64,000 bases of DNA from Halobacillus sp. Nhm2S1 (GCF_019599545.1 NZ_JAIEZV010000002.1:558001-622000), one strand, 5' to 3'; numbered from the stretch's first letter, positions 23,410 through 31,650 are shown. The notes: generated by a model from the letters alone, not told the origin. Translations and numbers: made by a program.

Positions 23410-24018
23410 TTATTCCTCGTCGCGAAGCTTCTCTACGAGACGTTCAATGTAGTGATTAAGCTCATCACGGGTATTCCGGTAGATGGTGATGTTCCCACCG
23501 AAAGGATCTATGATATTCAAGTCCGGCAGTTCTTTTTCCGTCTGTTCGATTTCTTTGATTTCGTCCTCAAGTTCATCATATAATTTTTGCTCGATTTCTT
23601 GATCGTCGATTTTGCCTTTATATTCATTAATGATCGACAAACGTTTCTCTTCAAAGGCTGCATAAAGGTTCTTTAGATGCTGCCATTGACTTTCATCTAC
23701 GAGGACATATTCCTTAAGCGTGTAATATTTTTCTTGATCGTCCGGGTATTGGAGTGCGAGGGTTTGTTTATGGCGGTCTGTCATAGTGAGTACAAGGTCC
23801 GCCCATTCAAGCAAATCTTGGTCAATAGGCTTTGTTTGATGGTTCAGAACTAAATCGATTTCCCTAAGAACGAGTTCCGAATTCTTTGCCAGAGGTTCTC
23901 CTTTTCCTGCGAAAATACCAGCGGATTGAACATTTCCTTCTTCTAGCTTCGATTTGAGCAACGCTTCAGCCATCGGGCTTCGGCATGTATTTCCAGTACA
24001 GACAAACAATATATTCAT
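23410..24018 (-). CDS. ywlE: Protein-arginine phosphatase YwlE with an internal acidic insertion
   Basis: ATG at 24018 gives 202 residues. The P-loop VCTGNTCRSPMAE contains catalytic Cys7 and Arg13; Thr at the CTGNT position is what distinguishes arginine phosphatases from ordinary low-molecular-weight tyrosine phosphatases. The general acid lies in IDPFGGNITIYRNTRDEL. B. subtilis YwlE is about 150 residues; here an extra segment of about 50 residues, rich in Glu, Lys and Asp and probably helical, lies between TLKEYV and LNIIDPFGG. YwlE reverses McsB arginine phosphorylation, which marks proteins for ClpCP. The insertion could alter substrate access. A long upstream extension of the frame is ignored because it lacks a ribosome-binding site. 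Confidence 0.93.
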   Translation of the reverse strand: MNILFVCTGNTCRSPMAEALLKSKLEEGNVQSAGIFAGKGEPLAKNSELVLREIDLVLNHQTKPIDQDLLEWADLVLTMTDRHKQTLALQYPDDQEKYYTLKEYVLVDESQWQHLKNLYAAFEEKRLSIINEYKGKIDDQEIEQKLYDELEDEIKEIEQTEKELPDLNIIDPFGGNITIYRNTRDELNHYIERLVEKLRDEE

Positions 24019-24089
24019 AGCCAATCTTCCCCTCATCGATAGTCCATTTTCTCTATAGTACCATAGGTATAGATTAGACGAAAAACTTG

Positions 24090-24626
24090 TTAGAAAATGG
24101 CATTCAAACCTAAAGCACATAAAATGCTTCCTCCAAGAAGTTCACTGTAAGTCCCAAGTAAACCTCCCGCTCTACGGCCAATAATGAAGCCTGTCCACGT
24201 CAGCGCCATACTGAATACACCAAAGGAAAAGACGGATATAAACATTTCTGCTTCCCTTAAGCCTAAACTGAATCCAACCGGAAAGCTGTCAATGCTTACA
24301 CTTAATGCGAATAACCACATTCCGATCCCCGTCATTCGATAGGAAACCGAGTGCTTTTCTGTGAACGAAGCAAAAACTGCATAAGCACCCAGGCCGAACA
24401 GCATAACTCCTCCTGACAACTCAGCCCATTCAGCCGCACTATCAGACAGCCATTTACCAAGTAAGATTCCCAATCCTGGCATGACCATATGAAAGACTCC
24501 GATGACAATCCCAGTGAAGAAAGCGTGCCTTAACCTTACTGCTTGTAACCCCATCCCTAAAGACACAGAGAATGCATCCAGACCTAAAGCAATCGATAAC
24601 AAGATTAGTGATGTCATATGCTCCAA
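24090..24626 (-). CDS. mntP: Manganese efflux pump MntP (YwlD)
   Basis: A polytopic membrane protein of six helices made of two repeats, each with the GLDAFSVSLGMGL / SIDSFPVGFSLGL signature whose Asp residues are needed for Mn export. I prefer a TTG start at 24626 because GGGGAGGGG lies nine bases upstream, while the first in-frame ATG is too far from it. It sits between ywlC and ywlE as in B. subtilis (ywlD). A regulatory yybP-ykoY riboswitch was not recognised upstream. Confidence 0.9.
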   Translation of the reverse strand: MEHMTSLILLSIALGLDAFSVSLGMGLQAVRLRHAFFTGIVIGVFHMVMPGLGILLGKWLSDSAAEWAELSGGVMLFGLGAYAVFASFTEKHSVSYRMTGIGMWLFALSVSIDSFPVGFSLGLREAEMFISVFSFGVFSMALTWTGFIIGRRAGGLLGTYSELLGGSILCALGLNAIF

Positions 24627-24686
24627 CTGAAACTTCCCCTCCCCGGACATGCTATATCATCGTATGCATGAGAGGAGGAGCGTATG

Positions 24687-25727
24687 TCAGAAGGTCTGGA
24701 CTCTTTTGACTGCGGCTTTATTCAATCGGTTCATAATCGCCGCTCCAACACCTTTTTCAGAAAAAGTTTCACATAGAATCAAGTCTACATCCGACTTCTT
24801 GAATTCTCTTAAAGCTCCATAAAGTTTTTCTGCTACTTGATCAAGCTGAAACCTTGAACCACATCTTATAAGAGGAAGATGGTCAAGTTTTTCTGCTAAT
24901 TCATCACTTGCAATGACTCCGACTCTGTTTCCATCTTCCTTTAATTGATGAAGCTGTTCAACAAAGAAATCGTCCGTGCCATCCACCAGCCAGAGCGGGG
25001 ATTCAGGTGCATAGTGTGTGTACTTCATCCCTGGTGATTTTGGCTTCTGTTTTTCATCAGCCAGAGCGGGATCCATCATGACTTTTGGGAGATACTTTTC
25101 TAAATCTTCCTTTGTTACTCCTCCAGGCCTTAAAATGATAGGGATTTCAGTCGTGCAGTCGACGACAGTCGACTCTACTCCGATCCCAGTAGGACCTCCA
25201 TCCAGGATGCCGGCAATTCTCCCATCCAAATCTTGATAGACGTGATCGGCCGTTGTCGGGCTTGGTCGACCTGATCGGTTGGCACTCGGTGCCGCTAATG
25301 GTCTTCCAGTTTTACGAAGCAAGGTTAAAGCAAGTGGATGATCCGGCATTCGAATGCCAATTGTGGATAAGCCCGCCGTCACATTTTCTGCGGCTGTCCC
25401 ATTACTCTTAAGAACGAGCGTCAACGGTCCAGGCCAGAATTCGTCCATCAGCTTCTTTGCCACAGGGGGAATTTCTGAAATGAGTTGACTCACTTGATCC
25501 TGATCTGCCACATGCACAATCAAAGGATTATCTGCTGGTCGCCCTTTAGCTTCGAAAATTCGCTGTACTGCCGCTTCTTCCGTTGCATCTGCACCTAAAC
25601 CGTAGACCGTCTCTGTCGGAAAAGCGATTACCTGATTTTCCCTCAAAAGAGCCGCGGCTTCTTGGATTTGAGCATCGAGATCACTTGAGTTTTTATTTTG
25701 TTTCCACCATTTCGTTTCCATCCTCAT
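24687..25727 (-). CDS. ywlC: Threonylcarbamoyl-AMP synthase YwlC (Sua5/YrdC)
   Basis: 346 residues, the length of B. subtilis YwlC. The N-terminal YrdC domain (about 20-215) has AFPTETVYGLGADATE, GPLTLVLKS and APSANRSGRPSPTT; a Sua5 C-terminal domain follows after a linker containing SPGMKYTHYAP. It makes threonylcarbamoyl-AMP from Thr, bicarbonate and ATP for the t6A modification at tRNA position 37. AAAGGAG precedes the ATG by eight bases. The intergenic region upstream holds a DnaA-box cluster. Confidence 0.96.
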   Translation of the reverse strand: MRMETKWWKQNKNSSDLDAQIQEAAALLRENQVIAFPTETVYGLGADATEEAAVQRIFEAKGRPADNPLIVHVADQDQVSQLISEIPPVAKKLMDEFWPGPLTLVLKSNGTAAENVTAGLSTIGIRMPDHPLALTLLRKTGRPLAAPSANRSGRPSPTTADHVYQDLDGRIAGILDGGPTGIGVESTVVDCTTEIPIILRPGGVTKEDLEKYLPKVMMDPALADEKQKPKSPGMKYTHYAPESPLWLVDGTDDFFVEQLHQLKEDGNRVGVIASDELAEKLDHLPLIRCGSRFQLDQVAEKLYGALREFKKSDVDLILCETFSEKGVGAAIMNRLNKAAVKRVQTF

Positions 25728-25804
25728 CGTACGTACTCCTTTATTCCGTATCTTATGTTATTGTCTATTATGATTAATTCTACAAAATATCGCAAATTTA
25801 GACA

Positions 25805-25949
25805 TTATTCACAAGATGTCCTCAAGTTATCCACAATATTACCCACATATCCAAAGAATCCGTTAGTAAATTTGAAAGGTAAAAATTTTTATTCACAAGT
25901 TGTTAACAAATAATACCCTCTTTGTGAATAAATAAGCTACTTATACACA
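25805..25949. promoter_or_regulatory. Cluster of five DnaA boxes upstream of ywlC
   Basis: Five perfect matches to TTATNCACA lie at 25805-25813, 25827-25835 (TTATCCACA), 25889-25897, 25923-25931 (reverse strand, TGTGAATAA) and 25941-25949, in an AT-rich 223-base gap between two minus-strand genes. From memory, the ywlC upstream region is one of the DnaA-binding clusters outside oriC in B. subtilis. Likely roles are titration of DnaA or DnaA control of ywlC. Confidence 0.8.
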
Positions 25950-25950
25950 A

Positions 25951-26262
25951 TTAACTGTGATTAACTTCATAGATCCACAATCTTTTTTCGACATCCCTTT
26001 TTTTGAACTGTTGATGTTGCAAAAGAAAGTCAAGCGTGTCTGAATGACTTTCCACATGCAGTTCTTTTAACCCCACTTTTTCCACATAAGTCTGTATCAC
26101 TTCGAACACTTCTAAAATCCTACCTGGAGAAATATGATCTTTCACTTGAAGCTGTTCAAGCTTTCCTGCTCCCTTGGATAATTGGGTCAGCCGAAACGAT
26201 CCAATCGGCTGGTCGGCTTTTTTCAATTGATACAATTCATCTTCTACTTGTTCGATATACAT
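25951..26262 (-). CDS. Small unknown protein, possibly a reduced GNAT-like fold
   Basis: About 103 residues from ATG 26262 (weak AAAGGGGTG about 11 bases upstream); an alternative GTG lies nine codons earlier. The order strand (DELYQLKKADQPIGSFRLTQ), strand, long helix (PGRILEVFEVIQTYVEKVG), strand (LKELHVESHS), helix and final strand resembles the second half of an acetyltransferase domain but lacks a clear acetyl-CoA loop. B. subtilis has the GNAT gene ywlB at this place, so a shortened relative is conceivable. It lies between spoIIR and ywlC. Confidence 0.6.
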   Translation of the reverse strand: MYIEQVEDELYQLKKADQPIGSFRLTQLSKGAGKLEQLQVKDHISPGRILEVFEVIQTYVEKVGLKELHVESHSDTLDFLLQHQQFKKRDVEKRLWIYEVNHS

Positions 26263-26316
26263 AATAGAATCCACACCCCTTTGTTTCACTCTATGAAAAG
26301 GGATGTGGATTGTATG

Positions 26317-26913
26317 CTAGGAAAAGATGCTTTCCCATATTTTTACGACAAAGAATTGTACTTCTTCTTCCTCTTCTTTCTCTACTTCCTCTTCCGTCAC
26401 TTCTTCCGCTTCTGCTACACTCGTCCCATTTGAGAAATCAAGGAAACATAGAGGCGGAAACAAGACACACCACCAATTATCACCTTTTCCTTCTCCCAAT
26501 GTGATGAGAATGGCTTCATATTCTCCAGCTGGATAGATAAAAGAACCATACAACTTTGTAGGGAATTGGACAGTGGAATCATAATCAACGGTGAAATCCT
26601 GTTCGATCCCTTCCCTTTCCAAAGTCTCTCCTACAATCTCTTGAAGCTCTGGCAGACGGCTCTGAATCAATTCCCTCGCTGCTTCAATCGAAGTCAATTC
26701 AGCTACCCATTCGGTGATTTCAGCATTGACCTCGTCTCTAACCATACGTTTGACTTTTTGATCTGCTTGATCATTACTATCCGCTAATATACGAAGACGG
26801 ATGGCTTCATCCGGGATGACTTGAAATTCAGGCTGCGCTTTCGATTGTTGTCCCCATGGGAGGACCGTAATAATAATAGATAAAGATAATAATAAGAGCC
26901 AACTGTTTTTCAT
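26317..26913 (-). CDS. spoIIR: Stage II sporulation protein R, SpoIIR
   Basis: ATG at 26913 (eight bases after GGAGG) gives 198 residues. A signal peptide (about 1-27) leads to the SpoIIR domain, recognised by IPDEAIRLRILADSNDQADQ and GEGKGDNWWCVLFPPLCFLD. SpoIIR is secreted from the forespore into the intermembrane space and triggers SpoIIGA to process pro-sigma-E. The C-terminus has a run of acidic residues. A forespore-type promoter is placed just upstream. Confidence 0.96.
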   Translation of the reverse strand: MKNSWLLLLSLSIIITVLPWGQQSKAQPEFQVIPDEAIRLRILADSNDQADQKVKRMVRDEVNAEITEWVAELTSIEAARELIQSRLPELQEIVGETLEREGIEQDFTVDYDSTVQFPTKLYGSFIYPAGEYEAILITLGEGKGDNWWCVLFPPLCFLDFSNGTSVAEAEEVTEEEVEKEEEEEVQFFVVKIWESIFS

Positions 26914-26945
26914 TTTCATTTCCTCCCTGTCCCTCTACTAGTCGC

Positions 26946-26975
26946 TAGTATGGACAGGAAGCATAGAGTTTAAAC
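26946..26975 (-). promoter_or_regulatory. Candidate sigma-F promoter of spoIIR
   Basis: Minus strand GTTTA (26971-26975), 15 bases, GTCCATACTA (26946-26955). The -35 box fits GYWTA exactly and eight of ten positions fit GGNRANAHTR, the sigma-F consensus. It is about 33 bases from the spoIIR start. spoIIR is a sigma-F gene in B. subtilis. Confidence 0.7.
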
Positions 26976-27001
26976 CATAAATCTATCAATCTTGCATTTA
27001 G

Positions 27002-27862
27002 TCATCTGGAAAAGGCAAAGACCATGCGATCCTTCCCGTTAATATCCTGCCGCACCTCTGTAAAGAGTTCGGGAAGGAGGGCATCGAAGAGCGCTGTCAC
27101 CGATTCCCCCTGCTCCTGACCGATTTCAAAAGCGATACATTTCGGCTTTTGTTTCATATGTGTGACTTGAGTGAGGATCGTTTTATAGGCAGCCAATCCT
27201 TCTTCCTCCGCAAATAAAGCCAACCCTGGATCAAAATCCACCACGGTATCAGCCATTTGTTCTTTTTCAGAGTAAGCGATATAAGGAGGATTAGAAACAA
27301 TGACATCAAAGGACTCTTCAACCAGCGGTTCAAGAAAGTCCCCTTGATAAAATTGAACATCTGCCCCGTGCTGTGTGGCATTCTTTTGTGCTATCCTGAG
27401 GGCTTCTTCTGATAGATCCACCCCTCTTACATCACTTCCCGGGAGTTCAGCCGCAAGCGTAATCGCTATGACACCACTTCCTGTTCCAAGGTCGACGATC
27501 TTAGGAGCATTCAAGTTTTTACCACGGACATATTCCATAACGCCAAGGACCAGCTCTTCAGTTTCAGGCCTTGGAATCAGTACGTTCTCATTGACTTGAA
27601 ACTCCCGTCCATAAAAGTGACCGACTCCTGTAAGATGCTGGACAGGCACCCCTGTGGCCGCATGCTGCCGGACAGATTGCACGAAATCCCTTTTCATTTC
27701 CTCAGGCATCGGTTCATTGTCAAAAGCAAGAAGTTGGGAGGGCGTCCAATTCAAAAAGTGTTCCAGTAATAAATCAGCCACCCTCGGTTCCCGTTGATGT
27801 TGTTGTAAAAAAAGAGAAGCCCAGCGGCGGGCTTCCCGAATCGACGTAAAAGTAGGCTGCAT
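27002..27862 (-). CDS. prmC: Peptide chain release factor glutamine methyltransferase PrmC
   Basis: 286 residues from ATG 27862, two bases after the prfA stop, implying coupled translation. A helical N-terminal domain precedes a SAM-binding Rossmann domain (VDLGTGSGVIAITLA) and the catalytic NPPY motif in IVSNPPYIAYSEKE. It methylates the Gln of the GGQ loop in RF1 and RF2. The neighbour prfA encodes one of its substrates. Confidence 0.96.
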   Translation of the reverse strand: MQPTFTSIREARRWASLFLQQHQREPRVADLLLEHFLNWTPSQLLAFDNEPMPEEMKRDFVQSVRQHAATGVPVQHLTGVGHFYGREFQVNENVLIPRPETEELVLGVMEYVRGKNLNAPKIVDLGTGSGVIAITLAAELPGSDVRGVDLSEEALRIAQKNATQHGADVQFYQGDFLEPLVEESFDVIVSNPPYIAYSEKEQMADTVVDFDPGLALFAEEEGLAAYKTILTQVTHMKQKPKCIAFEIGQEQGESVTALFDALLPELFTEVRQDINGKDRMVFAFSR

Positions 27863-27863
27863 A

Positions 27864-28934
27864 CTATTCACCAATCTGCTCCATTTTTTTCGTTTGCTCT
27901 TCAATCAACAGAGCATCAATGATCTCATCCATATTTCCCTGGAGAATCTGATCAAGCTTCTGTAACGTCAAACCGATCCGGTGATCCGTCACACGTGTTT
28001 GCGGGAAGTTATACGTACGGATTCGCTCGGAGCGGTCTCCCGTACCTACAGCTGACTTACGGTTTTCGTCGTATTCTGCCTGAGCTTCCTGCTGAAACTT
28101 ATCATAAACACGAGCACGAAGAACTTTCATCGCTTTCTCTTTGTTCTTGATTTGTGATTTTTCGTCCTGACACGATACAACGGTTCCCGTAGGTTCGTGA
28201 GTCAGACGTACAGCAGACATGGTGGTGTTAACACTCTGTCCTCCCGGTCCACTTGAAGCGAAGGTATCAACACGAATATCCTTATCGTGCAGCTCGACTT
28301 CGACTTCTTCCGCTTCAGGCATGACAACGACAGTCGCTGTAGAAGTATGAATACGCCCACCTGATTCCGTTTCAGGTACACGCTGGACGCGGTGAGCGCC
28401 GTTTTCGAACTTCAGCTTGGAATAAGCCATGTTTCCAGACACCATAAAGATGATTTCCTTGTAACCACCAACATCACTTGCATTCGCTTCAATGACTTCC
28501 GTTTTCCACCCTTGGGCCTCTGCATAGCGTGCGTACATACGGTACAAATCACCCGCAAATAGAGCGGCTTCATCTCCACCTGCTGCGCCACGCACTTCCA
28601 TGATGACGTTTTTATCATCGTTCGGGTCTTTCGGCAGCATGAGAACTTTTAAGCGTTCTTCAAGGTCTTGTTTGCGGGTGGACAGTTCATGAATTTCTTC
28701 TTTGACCATTTCCACCATATCCGCATCCATTTTGTCATCAAGCATGGCTTTGGCATCATCCAGCTGCTCTGTCACTTCTTTATACTCACGATAAGCCGCA
28801 ACTGTTTCCTGCAGTCCAGATTGTTCTTTGGAATACTCACGTAGTTTATTGGTATCAGAAATAATTTCAGGATCACTAAGTAATTCGTTCAACTTTTCAT
28901 AACGATCTTCTAATGTTTGTAAACGTTCGATCAA
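27864..28934 (-). CDS. prfA: Peptide chain release factor 1
   Basis: The likely start is TTG at 28934, seven bases after AGAGGTG, which gives 356 residues, identical in length to B. subtilis RF1 and matching its N-terminus ([20 protein letters not shown]). The GGQ loop is in [21 protein letters not shown]1 reads UAA and UAG stops on the ribosome. It is followed immediately by prmC. Confidence 0.97.
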   Translation of the reverse strand: MIERLQTLEDRYEKLNELLSDPEIISDTNKLREYSKEQSGLQETVAAYREYKEVTEQLDDAKAMLDDKMDADMVEMVKEEIHELSTRKQDLEERLKVLMLPKDPNDDKNVIMEVRGAAGGDEAALFAGDLYRMYARYAEAQGWKTEVIEANASDVGGYKEIIFMVSGNMAYSKLKFENGAHRVQRVPETESGGRIHTSTATVVVMPEAEEVEVELHDKDIRVDTFASSGPGGQSVNTTMSAVRLTHEPTGTVVSCQDEKSQIKNKEKAMKVLRARVYDKFQQEAQAEYDENRKSAVGTGDRSERIRTYNFPQTRVTDHRIGLTLQKLDQILQGNMDEIIDALLIEEQTKKMEQIGE

Positions 28935-29155
28935 TGGTATGCACCTCTTTCTCCATAACATTCTAATTATATTATAGAGAGGTCATGGTTACAACCGCTC
29001 GACCCCTTCCTCAGCAAAGATGATCTCACGGAATTTGATTCGGTCCCCCCAGCTTTTCCATAGAGTAGGAAAAGGGAAACAACTTTCTTCCGCGGTTCTC
29101 CCGCAGGAACTAAGTCATTCCCCCATCTAACGGTTGGACAGACCATCCGGAAAAG

Positions 29156-29557
29156 TTATTTGATCTTCACGTGAATGTCATAACGGGGGACAGCCTGGTA
29201 AACAGCTTCTTGGATTTGATTTTTCCAATCAGCTCTCTCTTCTTTGGAAAGATCCTCATCCCCTTCGATGTGGACCGTCACCCATGCCTGATTAGCCTCA
29301 AGCGTAACCCTCTTTACTTCGACCCCGGAAAGCTGCTGGGCTGCTGCTTTCATATTCTCCCTATCCTGTTTGAGCCCCCACGTATGGCCGACTTTATTCA
29401 TGGAACGTGGGCTCTCCTGTCCGCGAGTCACTTCATTATTGTAGCCCATGTTCTCTACGTCATCCCGGCTCGTCATGCCTTGGTATTTATCTCCCTGCAA
29501 CCCGCACGCACTTAACAAAAAGACAGCCATACCTGCCATTAGTAAAAATCGTCTCAT
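29156..29557 (-). CDS. YhcN/YlaJ-family sporulation lipoprotein
   Basis: ATG at 29557 after AGAGGTG gives 133 residues with a lipoprotein signal ending in LLSACG (Cys18). The mature part, including WGLKQDRENMKAAAQQLSGV and AWVTVHIEGDEDLS, resembles the YhcN/YlaJ family found in spore membranes, where members affect germination or outgrowth. The family call is from pattern recognition; the specific role is unknown. It lies upstream of prfA, separated by about 220 bases that show no other gene. Confidence 0.75.
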   Translation of the reverse strand: MRRFLLMAGMAVFLLSACGLQGDKYQGMTSRDDVENMGYNNEVTRGQESPRSMNKVGHTWGLKQDRENMKAAAQQLSGVEVKRVTLEANQAWVTVHIEGDEDLSKEERADWKNQIQEAVYQAVPRYDIHVKIK

Positions 29558-29632
29558 CTCTTGCACCTCTTCTCTTTTTACCGTTATTGTCTCCGAAACC
29601 ACTCCACTTATGCTCCATTCGTTATTCAACAT

Positions 29633-29799
29633 AATGGCAGGATTGTGGAAGACTCAGTTTCGAGATGTTTCCAGGGTTCGTTGCCTTGTTGGGCGTCAGA
29701 GGTGGCTGGGAAGCTACTCGCTTTCCAGCCACCCCTTTTGATTTAAGGGAGAAACGAACCCTTGTACCAATTTGGAGGGTCTTCCACTATCCAGCTGTT
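29633..29799. repeat. Interspersed element copy D
   Basis: Left end AATGGCAGGATTGTGG followed by GAAGACTCAGTTTCGAGA; interior GGTTCGTTGCCTTGTTGGGC, GTGGCTGGGAAGCTACTCGC and CCAGCCACCCC (subtype 2, internally palindromic). The right end is decayed (GGGTCTTCCACTATCCAGC). It lies upstream of the lipoprotein gene. Confidence 0.8.
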
Positions 29800-29891
29800 A
29801 GAGGTTTAAAGCGTTCTGAATCAAGCTTTTAAGTATTATGGAGGTCTGCTATGATCCACTTCCCATAATCATACGAGCTGACCTTTTAGTA

Positions 29892-30080
29892 GTGGTTTCG
29901 AGAATCTTCCAAGGTAAAGAGGCGGAGGGGAATGGCGAGACTCCTGCGGGAAAAAAGTGCAGGGTGAGACCCCACAGGACGCAGTCCGAGGAGGCTCACC
30001 GCGCTCCCGCGGAAAGCGAGCTATTCCCTGCAGCCCCATCCACTCAACAAAAGTCTCGAAACTGAGTCTTCAAGTAAAGG
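29892..30080. repeat. Interspersed element copy E, near-complete subtype 1
   Basis: Blocks in order: GTGGTTTCGAGAATCTTCC, GGCGGAGGGGAATGGCGAGA, GTGCAGGGTGAGACCCCACA, GACGCAGTCCGAGGAGGCTC, GCGCTCCCGCGGAAAGCGAG, CAGCCCCATCCACTCAAC and finally TCTCGAAACTGAGTCTTC plus AAGTAAAGGGAGC. Copy F is nearly the inverse complement of this copy. Together copies D and E occupy most of the 580-base gap before the next gene. Confidence 0.85.
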
Positions 30081-30101
30081 GAGCGTTAGTGAATGACGCG
30101 T

Positions 30102-30133
30102 AAAAAAACCAAGCGGGTGGGGCCGCTTGGTTT
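30102..30133 (-). terminator. Terminator of the 54-residue gene
   Basis: Minus strand AAACCAAGCGG, loop, CCGCTTGGTTT with a run of seven T. Confidence 0.85.
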
Positions 30134-30139
30134 GGGTGG

Positions 30140-30304
30140 TTACTCTTGGATGAGTAAGTGATATTTCTTTGGAATGATGTCTTCCTCTTTAATTTTTTTC
30201 AAGTACTCTTCAGCCTCGGAATAATTTTCAAAGACCAAGTCCTTGTTATCTTTCCTAAATTCGATAACGATGCGGTCGCTATCTAATCCAACTATACGAT
30301 ACAG
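30140..30304 (-). CDS. Small protein of about 54 residues, probable CTG start
   Basis: An open frame runs from a TGA upstream to TAA at 30140. It encodes YRIVGLDSDRIVIEFRKDNK followed by a helical EAEEYLKKIKEEDII and KYHLLIQE, coding-like with balanced beta and helix. There is no ATG, GTG or TTG at its head; a CTG at 30304 lies eight bases after AAAGGAG. A strong terminator begins four bases after the stop, supporting a real transcript. Function unknown. A frameshift near the start (an ATG lies in another frame at the same place) is an alternative explanation. Confidence 0.5.
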   Translation of the reverse strand: MYRIVGLDSDRIVIEFRKDNKDLVFENYSEAEEYLKKIKEEDIIPKKYHLLIQE

Positions 30305-30347
30305 AGCGCATACTCCTTTCGTTGAGCATAATCAGCTCGGAAAACAC

Positions 30348-30399
30348 AAAAAAGCCGAAAAGTATCCACTTGTGGAAAGAAAGATACTTTTCGGCTTTT
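30348..30399. terminator. Long hairpin upstream of the 54-residue gene
   Basis: AAAAGCCGAAAAGTATC pairs with GATACTTTTCGGCTTTT, about 17 base pairs, with T runs on both strands. It probably ends transcripts of the gene at 30549. Confidence 0.75.
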
Positions 30400-30548
30400 G
30401 TCTAGCTCTATTGTCCAGATCAATGATACCGAATACTATATAAAAATGTTATCTTCGTTCAATGGTTAAGCACGTGTAAGGATCAAACATCTCCGTTTCA
30501 TCCCAAGTACTATTATAGTACAGAATTGATCATATGAAAACAGGTCTC

Positions 30549-30839
30549 TTACACTGATTTTTTCATATCCTTTTGCTGCGGAAACCTTTGGGAGCTTTCA
30601 AGCTCTTCACATAAGCGGACATACTCTAAACACATAAGATAGACTCTGTCATTTTCCCTTTCCCCTAGAGTTAAACACTCTTCTGCTGCCTCCCTGCAAA
30701 CCTCTGCACATGAAGCAGCCATTTCATCCATAAGCAGGCTGTTTTTTTGGACAGTTTCCACGGCATACTTATAAGCATTCATGCATTCTTCAAGCAAAAG
30801 TGTTTTTTCCAGCAGCTTGGTATTTTTTTCGCCGACCAT
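30549..30839 (-). CDS. Small cysteine-containing helical protein, function unknown
   Basis: 96 residues, almost all helical, with six Cys spaced along helices: LEECMNAYKY, ASCAEVCREAAEECLTLG and YLMCLEYVRLCEEL. The pattern recalls four-helix Cys-rich proteins of the DUF326/copper-storage kind, but the number and spacing are not diagnostic, so metal binding is only a suggestion. It starts 16 bases after the tandem MpsC-like gene, likely in one operon with it. Confidence 0.65.
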   Translation of the reverse strand: MVGEKNTKLLEKTLLLEECMNAYKYAVETVQKNSLLMDEMAASCAEVCREAAEECLTLGERENDRVYLMCLEYVRLCEELESSQRFPQQKDMKKSV

Positions 30840-30854
30840 TCTACATCCCCCTCT

Positions 30855-31541
30855 TTATGGTTTCAAGATCAGAACCATATAACTTCGGTCCTTATTGAAA
30901 TCCCAATCTACAAAGACATCTTCTACGCTTGCGCCGAGAATTGTTTCGAAAGAGGCATGATTTAAAAGCCGTTTTTCCAGCCTCCGTTTGGAAATTTTCA
31001 AGGGCTGCTCATATCCTGCGTTGATCATTTCCTTTTCAATGGCCACCAATATTCCATTTCGCTCAATCAGTAGTGTCCGTTCATTCAGCAGAAATGACCG
31101 AATAGAAGCAGGTGTTTTTTCTGCTTTCCTGCTCAGTTTTTCCACTTCTTCATGTACAGCGTCTTTGTGTTCATAAGATTTCAATCCGTCATCGTCTTCA
31201 GGGTTATCCGCGGTAATCACTCCGATGATTACACCGGTTTGTCTTGACAGAGACCAGTCGTAATACAGATTGTCGACATATATTCCCGCACTGGCGCGAA
31301 ACGTTGCTTTTATATCAGGAATCAATTCTCTCATCATGAGGTCACGCGTTTCTTCCACTTTTTTATCATTTTTCTGACCTACTAATACCCGTTCCATTGG
31401 GGCAAGAAAATCTTTTAAGTAAATGGTGAGGAATTTACCTTCAATGGAAACGAACACAGAAGAGGGTCCTTTTCCAAAGTGGTCACGTAACAGCTTACCA
31501 ATATAGCTCGACATTTCTGATTGAATGGATCGCTTATCCAC
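30855..31541 (-). CDS. Tandem DUF2294/MpsC-like protein
   Basis: 228 residues. The first half (about 12-115) has the DUF2294 pattern: GKGPSSVFVSIEGKFLTIYL, APMERVLVG, then a helix MMRELIPDIKATF and VDNLYYDWSLSRQTGVIIGV. The second half (about 130-228) repeats the fold with SIRSFLLNERTLLIERNGIL and GASVEDVFVDWDFNKDRSYM. Pfam now relates this family to MpsC of the staphylococcal MpsABC cation/bicarbonate system, but no mpsA or mpsB homologue is seen here. Soluble, no signal. Biochemical role unknown. Confidence 0.75.
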   Translation of the reverse strand: MDKRSIQSEMSSYIGKLLRDHFGKGPSSVFVSIEGKFLTIYLKDFLAPMERVLVGQKNDKKVEETRDLMMRELIPDIKATFRASAGIYVDNLYYDWSLSRQTGVIIGVITADNPEDDDGLKSYEHKDAVHEEVEKLSRKAEKTPASIRSFLLNERTLLIERNGILVAIEKEMINAGYEQPLKISKRRLEKRLLNHASFETILGASVEDVFVDWDFNKDRSYMVLILKP

Positions 31542-31650
31542 CCTTATCCCCCCAGACCAAACATTTATCTACACTTAAAGTATCACATAACACCGTTTTT
31601 TAAACGGAACCGAGCACATCGAGTAAATAAGACAGCACATTCATTCCACT

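Noticed and set aside
24627-24686. Manganese riboswitch ahead of mntP
   Set aside because: Only about 60 bases separate ywlC from mntP, too short for the yybP-ykoY fold, and its conserved loops were not found.
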